DNA of 45,855 nucleotides from Bacillota bacterium (GCA_023436225.1 JAEZKA010000097.1:1-45855); one strand, 5' to 3'; counted from the stretch's first letter, positions 1 to 9,799 are shown. Notes: generated from the letters alone by a model not told the origin. Program-made: numbers and translations.

Positions 1-113
1 ATCCGGAAACAGGAGAAGGACTAATATATGGTCCTGGAGGAACAGTAGTAGGAACGGGAGTGGGTCCCGGAACAATAGAGCCAGGCGACCCCATTGAGTG
101 GATTACAAAATAA
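1..113 (+). CDS. C-terminal tail of a Gly/Pro-rich protein (5' end outside window)
   Basis: An open frame enters from the left edge and stops at TAA 111-113. The visible 36 residues are rich in Gly, Pro, Thr and Val, with repeated G-P-G and G-T-x-V steps (for example YGPGGTVVGTGVGPGT), and end in EWITK. This looks like a low-complexity tail or linker rather than a folded enzyme domain. No function can be assigned from it. It stops about 30 bp before an inverted repeat and a truncated zinc-ribbon gene, so this side of the window may be a recombination junction. The alternative is that the frame is open by chance, but the composition is strongly protein-like. Confidence 0.5.
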   Translation, partial: PETGEGLIYGPGGTVVGTGVGPGTIEPGDPIEWITK

Positions 114-140
114 GTATTTTCGATAATTGCGCCGTTGACG

Positions 141-188
141 AATGACAAAGCGGATGCCTCGTAATGAAGTATCCGCTTCGCTGTCATT
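141..188. repeat. Imperfect inverted repeat / hairpin at a gene junction
   Basis: AATGACA (141-147) pairs with TGTCATT (182-188), and AGCGGAT (149-155) pairs with ATCCGCT (171-177). A 1x4 internal loop separates the two stems and the terminal loop is 15 nt. There is no U-run, so it is not a typical intrinsic terminator. It lies between the stop of the Gly/Pro-rich tail and the first recognisable zinc-ribbon residues, which begin mid-domain. Confidence 0.55.
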
Positions 189-1292
189 GGTTCGCCTGTC
201 CGGTCTGTGACAACCTTTTATTAGAGGTTGGAGAAAACGACCTTGCTTCACAATATCCTGACTTAGCAAAGGAGTTCAATAATAAGAAAAACAATTCCAC
301 ACCGCAGGATATTATTATCAATTCATCAGATCCCGATATATGGTGGACTTGCTCAGTAGGACATGAGTTTCAACGTTTGCGATATGAGCTGCCCGTTTTG
401 TAATAACAGATACACCAAATTAGGAGTTAATAGCCTTTTAGATACAGATGAAGAACTTTCAATAGAATATGCTACAGATAATGAATATGATGTTACACGT
501 ATTAATAAAGACAGCAAAACATGGGCTTATTGGATATGTCCTGATTGTCATGGACGATATGGTGCTTATATTAATGAACGTGAAGTGGGTGACGACAGTT
601 GTCCTTATTGCAAAAATAAAAAAGCTTTAGAAGGAGTCAATTCATTAGTTGAAACTCATGAATTATTGCTTAAAGAATGGTCTATTAATAACATCAGAAA
701 GCCATCCGAATTTCTGAAAAAGAGCACCTATACCGCACTATGGAATTGTCCTACATGTCATAACGAATATTCTGAGCGTATTTGTAACCGTGAAGTCGGA
801 GATTGTCCGTATTGTAACAATAGGAGAGCTTTATTGGGCTTTAATTCATTAGTAGATACTCATGAACTTCTGGCTAAGGAATGGTCATCAAGCAATGTAC
901 GTAAACCTTCTGAGTTCCTTAAGATTAATACATATGCAGCACTATGGAATTGTCCTACATGCCATAACGATTATCCAACACGTATTTGTGACCGTGAGGT
1001 TGGAGATGACAGCTGTCCGTATTGTAACAATAGAAAAGCTTTACCGGGATTCAATTCGTTTATGGTTAATCATGATGATCTTATGGAAGAGTGGGATTTC
1101 ATAAATAATTACCTTCTCTGTAATCCAGATGAAATCCTTGATACATATTCGAAAGATGTTTGGTGGAACTGCAAACACTGTAAAACAAAATATCTTATGA
1201 GTCCCAAGAAAAAGATATATTATCAATTTAGGCATATGAAGTCATGTCCTTATTGCAAGGGTCTACGTAGGAAAAAGAAATACTTCTTTTAA
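164..1292 (+). pseudogene. 5'-truncated, frameshifted tandem zinc-ribbon (DUF4379-like) protein
   Basis: The sequence reads as tandem modules of about 65 residues. Each has a W-x-C-P-x-C pair, an I-x-x-R-x-x-G step and a closing C-P-Y-C pair, followed by a G-x-N-S-L-x-x-T-H-E-L-L-x-K-E-W-like helix. This is the layout of the treble-clef/zinc-ribbon repeats known as DUF4379 (PF14311). The upstream part (ATG 164) opens inside a module at CPVCDN, so the N-terminus is missing. The frame changes near 365-400: frame 2 reads WWTCSVGHEF and then ends at 403, while the next module continues in frame 3 from about 363 (CPFCNN). The two middle modules (about 640-840 and 840-1040) are nearly identical. 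Such repeats are often part of larger nuclease or mobile-element proteins, but no catalytic domain is present here. Confidence 0.7.
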
Positions 1293-1295
1293 TAA

Positions 1296-1326
1296 AAATG
1301 CACTCACATTAAAGTGGGTGCATTTA
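1296..1326 (+). terminator. Hairpin after zinc-ribbon gene
   Basis: AAATGCACTCAC pairs with GTGGGTGCATTT (one G-T pair) around a short AT loop, a few bases after the TAA at 1290-1292. The T-run is only three bases, so termination would be moderate. It could serve the converging recombinase gene as well. Confidence 0.55.
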
Positions 1327-1459
1327 AAATAAAGTTCATTTTTTAATAAATAATAAGAAATTAGATTTTTTAGTTTTCATGAGAATAAAGTTCATTTTTT
1401 GAGGATTTTTTATAAAAATTTCAAATTTTTGAAAAAATTTTTTTCAGTTATACTTTCGA

Positions 1460-2512
1460 TTATTTCTCCCTAAGCTTAACCACATTAGCGGCACTACGGC
1501 GGCGGCTGTCTTCAATCGCTGCGTAGTGCTTTTTCGTGGTATTAACGTCCTTATGACCCAGTACATCGGCAACCAGATAGATATCGCCGGTCTCGCGGTA
1601 TAGGCTGGTACCGTAGGTGCTACGGAGCTTATGGGGGGTGATCTTCTTAAGCTTGGTGACGGTGGAGGCGTATTTCTTCACGAGGTTTTCGACGGAGCGC
1701 ACATTAATCCGCTTTTGCTGGAGGGAGAGAAAGAGAGCATTGGAATGACCCTCGCAAGGAACAATCTGCTTACGTTCCTCCAGATAAGCCAGGAGAGCCT
1801 CTCGAACCTCTTCACCAAAATATACAATAACCTCATAGCCGCCCTTTCTACGGATTTTAATCCCGTTATTCTCGAAGTCTACGTCATTGATATCCAGACC
1901 GACGCATTCGGAAACACGAATGCCTGTCCCAAGCAGGAGAGTCATCATAGCCAAATCACGAAGCTTCGTTTTCTCATGATATTTCTGTTGGGATTTGGTC
2001 ATATTATTGGCGGTTTCCACCTCATCCAACAGCTTTGCTACTTCATCGATCTCAAGACGGATGATCTCCTTATCATGCAGTTTGGGTACACTGATCAAGG
2101 ACGCAGGGTTCGTCTTGATCATTTCCTTCTTAAAGTAATATTTATAGAAGCTACGTAACGTGACTAGCTTACGCTTCTTGCCCTTCTCAGCATTGATGTG
2201 CTCTTTATCATCGGAAGATTTATAGTAGGTGAGATAATCCAGATATTCTTCCAGGTCAATTGCCTTTATCTGATCCAAGAGCTCCACACGAAATTCAGTA
2301 ATCGGAGTATTTCTTAGAGAGGGATTGTTGTTCTTAAGCCATTCAAAGAAGACCCCCAGGTCATAGGCATAAGCGATTCTGGTACGTGAGGAGGTGGTTG
2401 GCTCGATACCGCGGAAGAAGTATCTACAGAAGTGTGGCAGCTTTTCCTCCAGGATACGAAGCTTTACGGTATTGTCTATATTCACTTGGTCATGATAATT
2501 TCGTTCTGCCAT
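1460..2512 (-). CDS. XerC/D-like tyrosine recombinase
   Basis: This 350-residue site-specific recombinase has an N-terminal SAM-like core-binding domain (about residues 10-130) and a C-terminal catalytic domain. The catalytic set is visible: Arg in LLGTGIRVSE, a Lys in the beta-hairpin near RRKGGYEV, H-x-x-R in PHKLRSTYGT, and H with the Tyr nucleophile in LGHKDVNTTKKHY. All active-site positions are intact, so the enzyme should be active. The start follows an AGGAGG 7-8 bp upstream on the minus strand. No integrated element with att sites is obvious, so it may be a stand-alone Lachnospiraceae recombinase rather than a phage integrase. Its gene follows the ttcA-like gene on the same strand after about 100 bp. 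Confidence 0.85.
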   Translation of the reverse strand: MAERNYHDQVNIDNTVKLRILEEKLPHFCRYFFRGIEPTTSSRTRIAYAYDLGVFFEWLKNNNPSLRNTPITEFRVELLDQIKAIDLEEYLDYLTYYKSSDDKEHINAEKGKKRKLVTLRSFYKYYFKKEMIKTNPASLISVPKLHDKEIIRLEIDEVAKLLDEVETANNMTKSQQKYHEKTKLRDLAMMTLLLGTGIRVSECVGLDINDVDFENNGIKIRRKGGYEVIVYFGEEVREALLAYLEERKQIVPCEGHSNALFLSLQQKRINVRSVENLVKKYASTVTKLKKITPHKLRSTYGTSLYRETGDIYLVADVLGHKDVNTTKKHYAAIEDSRRRSAANVVKLREK

Positions 2513-2612
2513 TATGAACCTCCTGATATTTCGTATATTTCACAATGAAATACGATTATTAGTGTTTCTCTACGAACGACTTGAAATTATGCTCTTTCAT
2601 ATGTCTTTCGAA

Positions 2613-3347
2613 TTATTCAATGATCTCTCCAGGTTTTGCCCAGCCCTGTATACTGCTAGTCTGTATCGCATGAAATAAACGTTCTCTAAGACCGGGACTT
2701 TCTGCACCCAAGGACTTAATTAACTGCTTTACATATTCCCGTTTGGTGTAACCGTCCACCGGGCAAGGGTTCTTTACCACAGGAAGCTGGAAGGCATTAC
2801 GAAAGCCCTTTATATCCTGTTCTTCCACATAGATCAAGGGTCGTATTAGGGTGATGTCAGAGCGATCCAGATAAGTGACGGGAGAGAAGCAGTGAATTCG
2901 GCCTTCATAGATCAATGACATCATCATTGTTTCAATCACATCATCATAATGGTGAGCATAAGCCTCTTTATTGCATCCTAGCTCCTTTGCTTTGGTGTTG
3001 AAGGCTCCTTTTCTCATCTTTGCACAGAGAGAGCAGGGATTACTTTCCTTGCGATGCTCGAAAACGATATCCGCTATCTCGGATTCTACAATGGTATAAT
3101 TAATGTCCAGCTCTTTACACAAGTTGGCAACAGCTGAAAAATCTAATTCTTTAAAGCCCATATGAACTGTTATGGCCTCAATATCGAACTTTTTAGGATA
3201 AAATCGACGGATTCCTGAAAGCGCATAGAGGAGCGTCAGGCTGTCCTTACCACCGGACACACCGATTGCGATTTTGTCTCCGTCCTCAATCATCTTATAA
3301 TCGTCCAGAGCTTTTCTTGTATAGCTAAGCAATTGTTGCAGCTTCAT
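2613..3347 (-). CDS. TtcA-like PP-loop ATPase (tRNA thiolation family)
   Basis: This is a 244-residue ATP-pyrophosphatase of the TtcA/TilS superfamily. The PP-loop SGGKDS is at about residues 31-36. A CxxC pair (CSLC, about residue 103) and a later NPCP cysteine match the three cysteines that hold the Fe-S cluster in TtcA-type tRNA 2-thiocytidine synthetases. The HHxDD motif (AHHYDDVIET) is the second nucleotide-site signature of the family. The protein is shorter than E. coli TtcA and could modify another base, so the family is firm and the exact substrate is not. A GGAGGA ribosome site precedes the ATG. It is probably co-transcribed with the downstream recombinase, although the gap is about 100 bp. 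Confidence 0.8.
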   Translation of the reverse strand: MKLQQLLSYTRKALDDYKMIEDGDKIAIGVSGGKDSLTLLYALSGIRRFYPKKFDIEAITVHMGFKELDFSAVANLCKELDINYTIVESEIADIVFEHRKESNPCSLCAKMRKGAFNTKAKELGCNKEAYAHHYDDVIETMMMSLIYEGRIHCFSPVTYLDRSDITLIRPLIYVEEQDIKGFRNAFQLPVVKNPCPVDGYTKREYVKQLIKSLGAESPGLRERLFHAIQTSSIQGWAKPGEIIE

Positions 3348-3927
3348 ATCTTTCCTCCATGAAGGTGTTTATTTTTGTGCTTTGGAGACCCAGGCACAAT
3401 GTTCTAATCTTTGACATTATATCACATAAATTCAAGGATGAAAACCTTCTCAAGCTTCTTTGTGTTAAAAATCGATAGTTACCGATATATGATTATTTTA
3501 TTGTAATAACCTTTAGGTAAGTAGATTACTACATCGATAAAACTGTAAGAAACCGTAAATAGATAATTCTATAACAGTGGAACGATAATTAATAAAGATG
3601 TAACAAAACAGTATGGAAGTATACAAGTCAGACGACTGGTGTAGATGAATCCCGATTTACGTAGAAAATAGCCACTACATAGGTAGAATTATACAAAATA
3701 GGCATTTATATGATGTGATATATAAGGCTAATAAGAAGTTTTTTGGTAAATCAGGTACAAAAAACAATAAAAATGTGATAAAACTGGAAGTTGACACAGT
3801 TTTAACATGTTTTAATATTATCGTAATATTTAGTTGTACAGAAGATAAAATCAGAACCGGGAAGATAAGACTGATAATGAATACGAACAATTGAGTGGAT
3901 TATGACAGGAGGTTGAAAGTACACAGC
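3348..3927. other. Divergent intergenic region, about 580 bp
   Basis: An AT-rich spacer between the minus-strand ttcA-like gene and the plus-strand amidase. The only clear element is the strong promoter at 3791-3818. The rest, including 3480-3720, shows short A/T runs but no convincing gene, RNA fold or repeat. Its length would allow complex regulation of the amidase. Confidence 0.5.
3791..3818 (+). promoter_or_regulatory. Sigma-A-type promoter of the amidase gene
   Basis: TTGACA (3791-3796) and TAATAT (3813-3818) with 16 bp between them. The predicted start site is about 100 bp upstream of the ATG at 3928, leaving a moderately long 5' leader. Confidence 0.6.
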
Positions 3928-6654
3928 ATGCAACATGAATTACAAACGATACTTAACATTACAAAGGATAATACGGTACGCAGCCGTCAGCTAGGATTGA
4001 AGCTAGGATTTTTATTGGTCGTAGCCTTCCTGACACTGGGTCTTTTTCAAGACTCTGCTTTGGCGGCATCTGGACTGCGAATATACAATTACACAACAAA
4101 GAAGGAAAGCACTTATACAGATAAGCAGATTAAGGTTACTATCAATGGGAAGACCGTCACAAAGCAACAAACTCCGGGAATCCTAGTGAGTGGAATTGCC
4201 ATGGTACCTTACAACGATGTGTTTGAGAAGTCAGAGATTGCTGCAGAAAGTAATTATGATAAATCAAAAGGGACTATTTCTATTTCCAAATACGGTAAGA
4301 CACTTCAGATGACGATTGGTAGTAAGAAGGCCAAACTCAATGGAAAGACTGTTAATCTACCTGTTGCTCCGATGAAAATAAAATTTATGAAGGATGGCTT
4401 GGTTAAGGTATTGGTTCCTTCCAGATTCATATCGGAGACCTTGGGATTGAAATATACCTGGATCAGCAGTAAGAGTACAGTTGCAATTGAGAAGACAACC
4501 TTAACGCTTTCCTATGATGGTGCAAAGAAGTTTGAATATACCGGCGCTATTGGAAAGGTTACGGTCAATGGTAAGAATATTAATCTTGGCAACATGCCCA
4601 GTATAATTACCAATAATACGGCGATGCTTCGAGCTAAGTGGGTATTCACTAATCCTGCAATCGGAGCAACTTATCAATATGATAATGCAAAAAAGAAGCT
4701 AACATTAACCAAAGGAAATAACGTATTAGTGATGACAGTCGGTGATAAAACCGCATATCTAAATGGGATAGCTACGAAGATGGACACCGCACCGATGATT
4801 ATCAAGAATTACAGTTCTGATACCTCTTACGTCATGGTACCAGGTAGCTTTACCGCATCCAGTTTGGGCTTTAATTACAAATGGGACAATGCAACCAAAA
4901 CCTCGGTGATCACCACAAAGCAGCCTAATACACCGAGTAACGCCGGCGGTTCGGATAATTCACCAGAGCTTGGTGACAGCGGTGTTATTATTGAGACAGG
5001 AACCATCTTAAATCAATGGGCTGCAGATACTTCGATTTATTCTATCAGTACCGAATTTCATGAGATCAGTGGGGAGGCTGTGGAAGCTAATCCGGCAGTT
5101 CTTGTTTCGGTAACAAGAGATAACAGTATTATAAAGCAGAACGCTGAGACCTTTAAGATTACTGCCAACGGTAGTATGGGTAAGATAACCTCCCAGAAGG
5201 CAGAGAAACAGATTCAGATACAGATTGCAAATCTATCCACATCCGATATAACATATCCGATGTATGGTATTTTCAGTAATTATGTGAACACCATCGGTAC
5301 CTATAATAATCCTTCGGGGCAGACAACCTTGTTGTTGGATTTGATTTCTTCCGAATATACATATGATTTATCATTGTCACAGGACAAGCAGACACTCTAT
5401 ATTACAGTATATCATAACACGTTGACCTCAGCGGTTATCGGAACGAATAATGCAGGAGACTATGTTACCTTAACTGGTATCAAGCCACTGAAAGTCACAA
5501 TAAATCAATCGACAGGTTATCTTAATATTGACTTACCTTATACCACGAACGGCATTGGTGATATCTATACGAATTTGGTTGGCTCCAAATATATCAACTT
5601 ATTTTATTCGGTTGGTACTCCGGATTCAACTCAGATCGTGATTGGTGTGAATGAGGGCTATGAATATTACATATCGGAAACGGAGAATAAGTATTCCATT
5701 CTATTCCTGACACCAGGGTCTGTTCAACAGTCACCGGCAGGTACTCCGACGCAACCGGGAATCTCTGATCAGGTTGATCCAAACGAGTGTGAGATCATCA
5801 TTCCTAAGCCGGATGGATTAAACGCATCTATGATTACGGATGAGGATTATTATTTTGAGAACAGCTTTGTTCTTCGTTTAATGGGCGATTATACCGGATC
5901 AATCAACAGCTCCAACATTATAAACACTTCTAATAGAGTGAAAAATATCAGTGTGAATCTGAATAGCAATAATGAGACTGAGATCCGGGTTAGTACGTCT
6001 AAGCTGCAGGGCTATGAATATACGATGGATGACAAATACATCTATATTAACGTTGGTGATCCGAAGGAGATTTACTCGAATATCGTAATATTGGATCCGG
6101 GACACGGCGGCGGTGCAAATGGCGCTCAATATTATGGAACAAAGGAAAAGGATCTGAACTTTAAGATATTATATACTCTTGGTAAGAAATACTTTAATCA
6201 GGATACATCGAAGCTTAAGGTATACTACACGAGAATTAAAGATGTGGACATGTCCCTCAGTGACCGTGCTGCTTTTGCAAGTAAATACGGAGCGGATCTG
6301 TTCGTCAGCTTACATATGAATGCAAATCTTAATAGAACCGTATATGGCACCGAGGTTTATTATTCTACTAATAATAACAGTCCAAATAAGGCCGGTCTTA
6401 CGAGCAAAGCCTTGGCAGATTTATTTGTTGACAGAATCTCAGATAATCTTGGTACGAAGAATCGCGGCTCAAGATCAGAACGTTATACGGTAGTTCATAA
6501 GAATACAGTTCCGGCAGTGTTAATTGAGCTTGGCTTTATGTCAACCGAAAGCGATTTTAATAAACTATCGGATCCCACCTTCCAGGATAATGCTGCTAGG
6601 ACAATTTACGAGACATTATTAGAGGTCTTCCGTAAATATCCTACCGGAAGATAA
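3928..6654 (+). CDS. N-acetylmuramoyl-L-alanine amidase with stalk domains
   Basis: This secreted cell-wall hydrolase of about 908 residues cleaves the amide between MurNAc and the stem peptide. A signal peptide is clear (hydrophobic LGFLLVVAFLTLGLF, then SALAA). Two copper-amine-oxidase-N-like stalk modules follow, each with the K-x-N-G-K / P-x-x-x-x-G-x-x-M-V-P-x-R-F pattern, over about residues 55-335. A Ser/Asn-rich stretch leads to an AMIN-like middle and a C-terminal Amidase_3 domain (about 720-905). Zn ligands and catalytic residues are seen: H in DPGHGG, E in TKEKDLN, H in SLHMNAN, and E in VLIELGFM. ATG 3928 is preferred over GTG 3895 because AGGAGG lies at 3907-3912, although the 15 bp gap is long. 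Neighbouring genes also encode secreted envelope proteins. Confidence 0.88.
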   Translation: MQHELQTILNITKDNTVRSRQLGLKLGFLLVVAFLTLGLFQDSALAASGLRIYNYTTKKESTYTDKQIKVTINGKTVTKQQTPGILVSGIAMVPYNDVFEKSEIAAESNYDKSKGTISISKYGKTLQMTIGSKKAKLNGKTVNLPVAPMKIKFMKDGLVKVLVPSRFISETLGLKYTWISSKSTVAIEKTTLTLSYDGAKKFEYTGAIGKVTVNGKNINLGNMPSIITNNTAMLRAKWVFTNPAIGATYQYDNAKKKLTLTKGNNVLVMTVGDKTAYLNGIATKMDTAPMIIKNYSSDTSYVMVPGSFTASSLGFNYKWDNATKTSVITTKQPNTPSNAGGSDNSPELGDSGVIIETGTILNQWAADTSIYSISTEFHEISGEAVEANPAVLVSVTRDNSIIKQNAETFKITANGSMGKITSQKAEKQIQIQIANLSTSDITYPMYGIFSNYVNTIGTYNNPSGQTTLLLDLISSEYTYDLSLSQDKQTLYITVYHNTLTSAVIGTNNAGDYVTLTGIKPLKVTINQSTGYLNIDLPYTTNGIGDIYTNLVGSKYINLFYSVGTPDSTQIVIGVNEGYEYYISETENKYSILFLTPGSVQQSPAGTPTQPGISDQVDPNECEIIIPKPDGLNASMITDEDYYFENSFVLRLMGDYTGSINSSNIINTSNRVKNISVNLNSNNETEIRVSTSKLQGYEYTMDDKYIYINVGDPKEIYSNIVILDPGHGGGANGAQYYGTKEKDLNFKILYTLGKKYFNQDTSKLKVYYTRIKDVDMSLSDRAAFASKYGADLFVSLHMNANLNRTVYGTEVYYSTNNNSPNKAGLTSKALADLFVDRISDNLGTKNRGSRSERYTVVHKNTVPAVLIELGFMSTESDFNKLSDPTFQDNAARTIYETLLEVFRKYPTGR

Positions 6655-6688
6655 GAACAGGGAATAGAAGTACATTTGGCGAAATAAT

Positions 6689-6735
6689 AAAGCCTGTCAT
6701 AGCCCATTATCAATGTGGCTTTGATAGGCTTTTCT
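6689..6735 (+). terminator. Intrinsic terminator between amidase and GHL10 gene
   Basis: AAGCCTGTCATAGCC (6690-6704) pairs with GGCTTTGATAGGCTT (from 6718), with two mismatches, and is followed by TTTTC. It ends the amidase transcript and lies directly upstream of the next gene's ribosome site, so some read-through is possible. Confidence 0.65.
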
Positions 6736-6759
6736 ACTAAGACGAAGGAGCTTATTGAC

Positions 6760-8007
6760 ATGATAGAAATAAAAAATAGACCCATTTTGATAAAATATAC
6801 TTGTTTCTTTCTAACCATCGTTCTGTTGCTACTAACACCGACCGTAAGGGTGAATGCACAGGCGATAAAAGACGACGGAGAATTCCAAGGGGTCTGGATT
6901 TCTTATCTGGAATTCCTGGATCGCTTGAAGGACCCGAAGACCGGAGTTAACGGATTTACCGAAGAGCGCTTTCATCAGGTGGTAGATGAGATGTTTGACA
7001 ACGTGGCAGCGATAAATATGAATGCAGTTGTTGTACATGTTCGTCCCTTTGGTGATGCAATGTACCCGTCTAAATACTTTCCCTGGTCGAAATATATCTC
7101 GGGAACACAAGGTAAAAATCCAGGCTTCGATCCACTTGAGTACATGGTATCAGCAGCACATGAACGAGGGCTGCAGTTTCATGCATGGATTAACCCTTAT
7201 CGCATTACCAGTGATACGACAGATATCAATAAATTATCCAAGGATAATATAGCGAGAAAGTGGCGTACGAATACATCAAAGAAAGATGATCGCAGGGTGT
7301 TATCCTTCGGAGGCTCACTGTATTTTAATCCTTCTGACAACTGGGTTCAAACATACATTCGCTATGGTATTCAGGAGATAGTTGAGAATTATGAGGTGGA
7401 TGGAATTCATTTTGATGATTATTTCTATCCGACCCTTGGTACCAATTACAAGAAGAACTTCGATTATAAGGAATATGAGGAGTATAGTAAGTGGTGCAAG
7501 GAGAATGGAGTGAAAGTAAAAGACATTGCTGATTGGCGAAGAAATAATGTTAACCGGTTGGTCAAGAATATATATTCCGATATTAAGGATATCAATGAGG
7601 AGGTTGATTTTGGTATCAGCCCGGGAGGTTTTCTGGATTATCTGTTACTCAATGACCGGTACTATACAGATATCAAGACCTGGCTTAGTAAGCCCGGCTA
7701 TATTGATTATATCAGCCCCCAATTATATTGGTCCTTCGATAATAAGGAATTTCCCTATGATAAGACTCTAGACCGGTGGTTGGCACTGCGAACCAATAAG
7801 GATGTGAAGATATATGTAGGAATAGCAGCCTACCGCGCCGGATCTACTCTTGAAAATGCTTGGAAGGATCCCAATATCCTAAAGGATATGATCGAATATG
7901 GAAGAGATACCGGTTTGGTTGATGGATACCTCTACTTCCGTTACGACTTCTTCTATAAGCAGGTAACCCGAAAGGCAATTACTAAGCTCCTCGATATCAT
8001 AATCTGA
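6760..8007 (+). CDS. GHL10/YngK-like glycoside hydrolase, secreted
   Basis: The protein has about 415 residues, with an N-terminal hydrophobic signal (CFFLTIVLLLLTP then VNAQA) and a GHL10 domain (PF02638, formerly DUF187). Family signatures seen are GVWISYLEF, HAWINPYRI, VDGIHFDDYFYP and ISPQLYWSF. These belong to a TIM-barrel fold related to GH10-like hydrolases such as B. subtilis YngK, whose natural substrates are likely surface or peptidoglycan-linked glycans. ATG 6760 is chosen because AAGGAG (6745-6750) sits 9 bp upstream and the signal peptide begins there. The in-frame upstream ATG at 6715 falls inside the preceding terminator. No lipobox is present, so release or membrane anchoring by the signal is expected. 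Confidence 0.82.
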   Translation: MIEIKNRPILIKYTCFFLTIVLLLLTPTVRVNAQAIKDDGEFQGVWISYLEFLDRLKDPKTGVNGFTEERFHQVVDEMFDNVAAINMNAVVVHVRPFGDAMYPSKYFPWSKYISGTQGKNPGFDPLEYMVSAAHERGLQFHAWINPYRITSDTTDINKLSKDNIARKWRTNTSKKDDRRVLSFGGSLYFNPSDNWVQTYIRYGIQEIVENYEVDGIHFDDYFYPTLGTNYKKNFDYKEYEEYSKWCKENGVKVKDIADWRRNNVNRLVKNIYSDIKDINEEVDFGISPGGFLDYLLLNDRYYTDIKTWLSKPGYIDYISPQLYWSFDNKEFPYDKTLDRWLALRTNKDVKIYVGIAAYRAGSTLENAWKDPNILKDMIEYGRDTGLVDGYLYFRYDFFYKQVTRKAITKLLDIII

Positions 8008-8205
8008 TTCAAAATTGTAGAAAGTTCGAGGTGTGCTCTTTGTAAAGGTAATATAAATATCAAATTATTAATAAGTAGTCTAAATTATAAATCTAGGGTA
8101 GTTTATTCATTAGCGATGTAGTAAAATGTCAATAAAGGTAAACTGATACAAATATGTAATTTATTGCTATCCTAACGATACTTGACCTGAAAGGTGAGAA
8201 TGATT

Positions 8206-9672
8206 ATGAAAGAATATCTTAGATTAATTGATGAAGTAATAGAGCAGGGAGAATATAAGGACAATTGGGCTTCCCTGTCTGGATATGAGATTCCGGCTTG
8301 GTATCGCAAGTTGAAATTCGGTATCTTTATTCATTGGGGGGTCTTCTCGGTACCTGCCTTCAAAAATGAATGGTATTCCAGAAATATGTATATACAGGGG
8401 ACAGAGGAGTTCGAACATCATGTGAAGACCTACGGCAAGCATAAGGACTTTGGCTATAAGGAATTTATCCCCAGGTTCAAAGCGGAACACTTTAATCCCA
8501 AGGAATGGGCGGAGCTATTCAAGGAAGCTGGAGCAAAATATGTCATTCCGGTTGGAGAGCATCATGACGGCTTTCAGATGTACCGGAGTGATATCTCTCA
8601 CTGGAATGCTTATGAGATGGGACCGAGGAGAGATGTATTAGGAGAATTAAAGGAAGCGGTCAGTGAACTTGGTTTAAGCTTCGGAACCTCCTCGCATAGA
8701 GTAGAGCATTGGTTCTTTATGGGTCATGGTAAAGAATTCGAAAGTGATATAAAGGAACCGATGACACGGGGAGATTTCTATTGGCCAGCCATGCCTGAAC
8801 CGGAATTACACGATCTGCAGAGCACACCGAATCCTACGGAGGAATTCCTAGAGGATTGGCTTGTTCGCTGTTGTGAAATCGTAGATCGATATAGACCAAA
8901 GATCATATATTTTGACTGGTGGATTCAGCACATTGCGGTCAAGCCTTATCTGAAGAAATTCGCTGCTTACTATTATAATCGTGCGAAGGAATGGGGCGAG
9001 GAGGTGGTCATTAATTACAAACATGATGCCTTTTTGTTTGGCTGCGCAGTGGTTGATATCGAACGTGGTCAATTTGCGGATGCTAAGCCTTATTACTGGC
9101 AGACGGATACTGCAGTAGCGCGCAATTCCTGGTGTTACACAGAGCAGAATATATATAAGACTCCAAAAGAAATTATCTGTGATCTTGTGGATATCGTTAG
9201 TAAAAATGGTACCTTATTACTGAATATTGGACCAAAGAGTGATGGAACGATTCCCGAGGAGGATAAAAGAATTTTGCTGGAGATCGGCTCCTGGCTGAAG
9301 GTGAACGGTGAGGCAATTTATGAAGCCAAAGTATGGAGAAAATCTTCCGAAGGACCGACAAAGATTGTGGAAGGACAATTTGCGGACGGCTCAGCTAAGG
9401 AATTCACAAGTGAAGATATTCGTTTTACTACAAAGGGAGGCTATCTCTATGCTACTGTCTTAAATTTCCCGGAGGACGGCATCATCCGGATTAAGTCCCT
9501 AGGAGAGAGGGATGCTTCAAAATTACCCCATTTTCATGGGATAATAAGAGAGGTATCAATACTTGGTTATCAGTCAGAAATAAGCTGGTATCGGGATGAA
9601 GAAGCTTTGGTCATAAAGACAGAAGGAATAAAATCGGAATATCCTGTCGTGTGTAAGCTTATGATTGAATAA
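8206..9672 (+). CDS. Alpha-L-fucosidase, glycoside hydrolase family 29
   Basis: The protein has about 488 residues and no signal peptide, so it should be cytoplasmic. It would release L-fucose from imported oligosaccharides. GH29 features are FGIFIHWGVFSVPAF near the N-terminus, GEHHDGFQMY, and IIYFDWW, which contains the probable catalytic nucleophile Asp. The family motif LLLNIGPKSDGTIP comes later, and a C-terminal beta-sandwich domain follows (about 390-488). The start at ATG 8206 is supported by AAGGTGAG 7 bp upstream, with ATG 8200 an alternative. It stands alone, with no transporter or fucose catabolic genes beside it, so its substrate supply must come from elsewhere. Confidence 0.9.
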   Translation: MKEYLRLIDEVIEQGEYKDNWASLSGYEIPAWYRKLKFGIFIHWGVFSVPAFKNEWYSRNMYIQGTEEFEHHVKTYGKHKDFGYKEFIPRFKAEHFNPKEWAELFKEAGAKYVIPVGEHHDGFQMYRSDISHWNAYEMGPRRDVLGELKEAVSELGLSFGTSSHRVEHWFFMGHGKEFESDIKEPMTRGDFYWPAMPEPELHDLQSTPNPTEEFLEDWLVRCCEIVDRYRPKIIYFDWWIQHIAVKPYLKKFAAYYYNRAKEWGEEVVINYKHDAFLFGCAVVDIERGQFADAKPYYWQTDTAVARNSWCYTEQNIYKTPKEIICDLVDIVSKNGTLLLNIGPKSDGTIPEEDKRILLEIGSWLKVNGEAIYEAKVWRKSSEGPTKIVEGQFADGSAKEFTSEDIRFTTKGGYLYATVLNFPEDGIIRIKSLGERDASKLPHFHGIIREVSILGYQSEISWYRDEEALVIKTEGIKSEYPVVCKLMIE

Positions 9673-9799
9673 AATTAATATTAGTAACTATAAAAGTGAG
9701 TCTCATAAAATTACTATCTATACATCAGTCATATTATGGTGAAATTACGCCAAACATTACATAAATATTACAAGTGTTACAATGTTGTTTTTATTGTTA

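Noticed and set aside
1460..2512. Prophage or integrative element driven by the tyrosine recombinase.
   Set aside because: No phage, conjugation or att-repeat features flank it in the window; its neighbours are chromosomal.
93..3902. The 13-mer ATTGAGTGGATTA occurs at 93-105 and 3890-3902, with a near-copy at about 11940.
   Set aside because: A repeated 13-mer is expected by chance in 46 kb, and the contexts differ (inside a coding tail, before a gene, over a stop codon).
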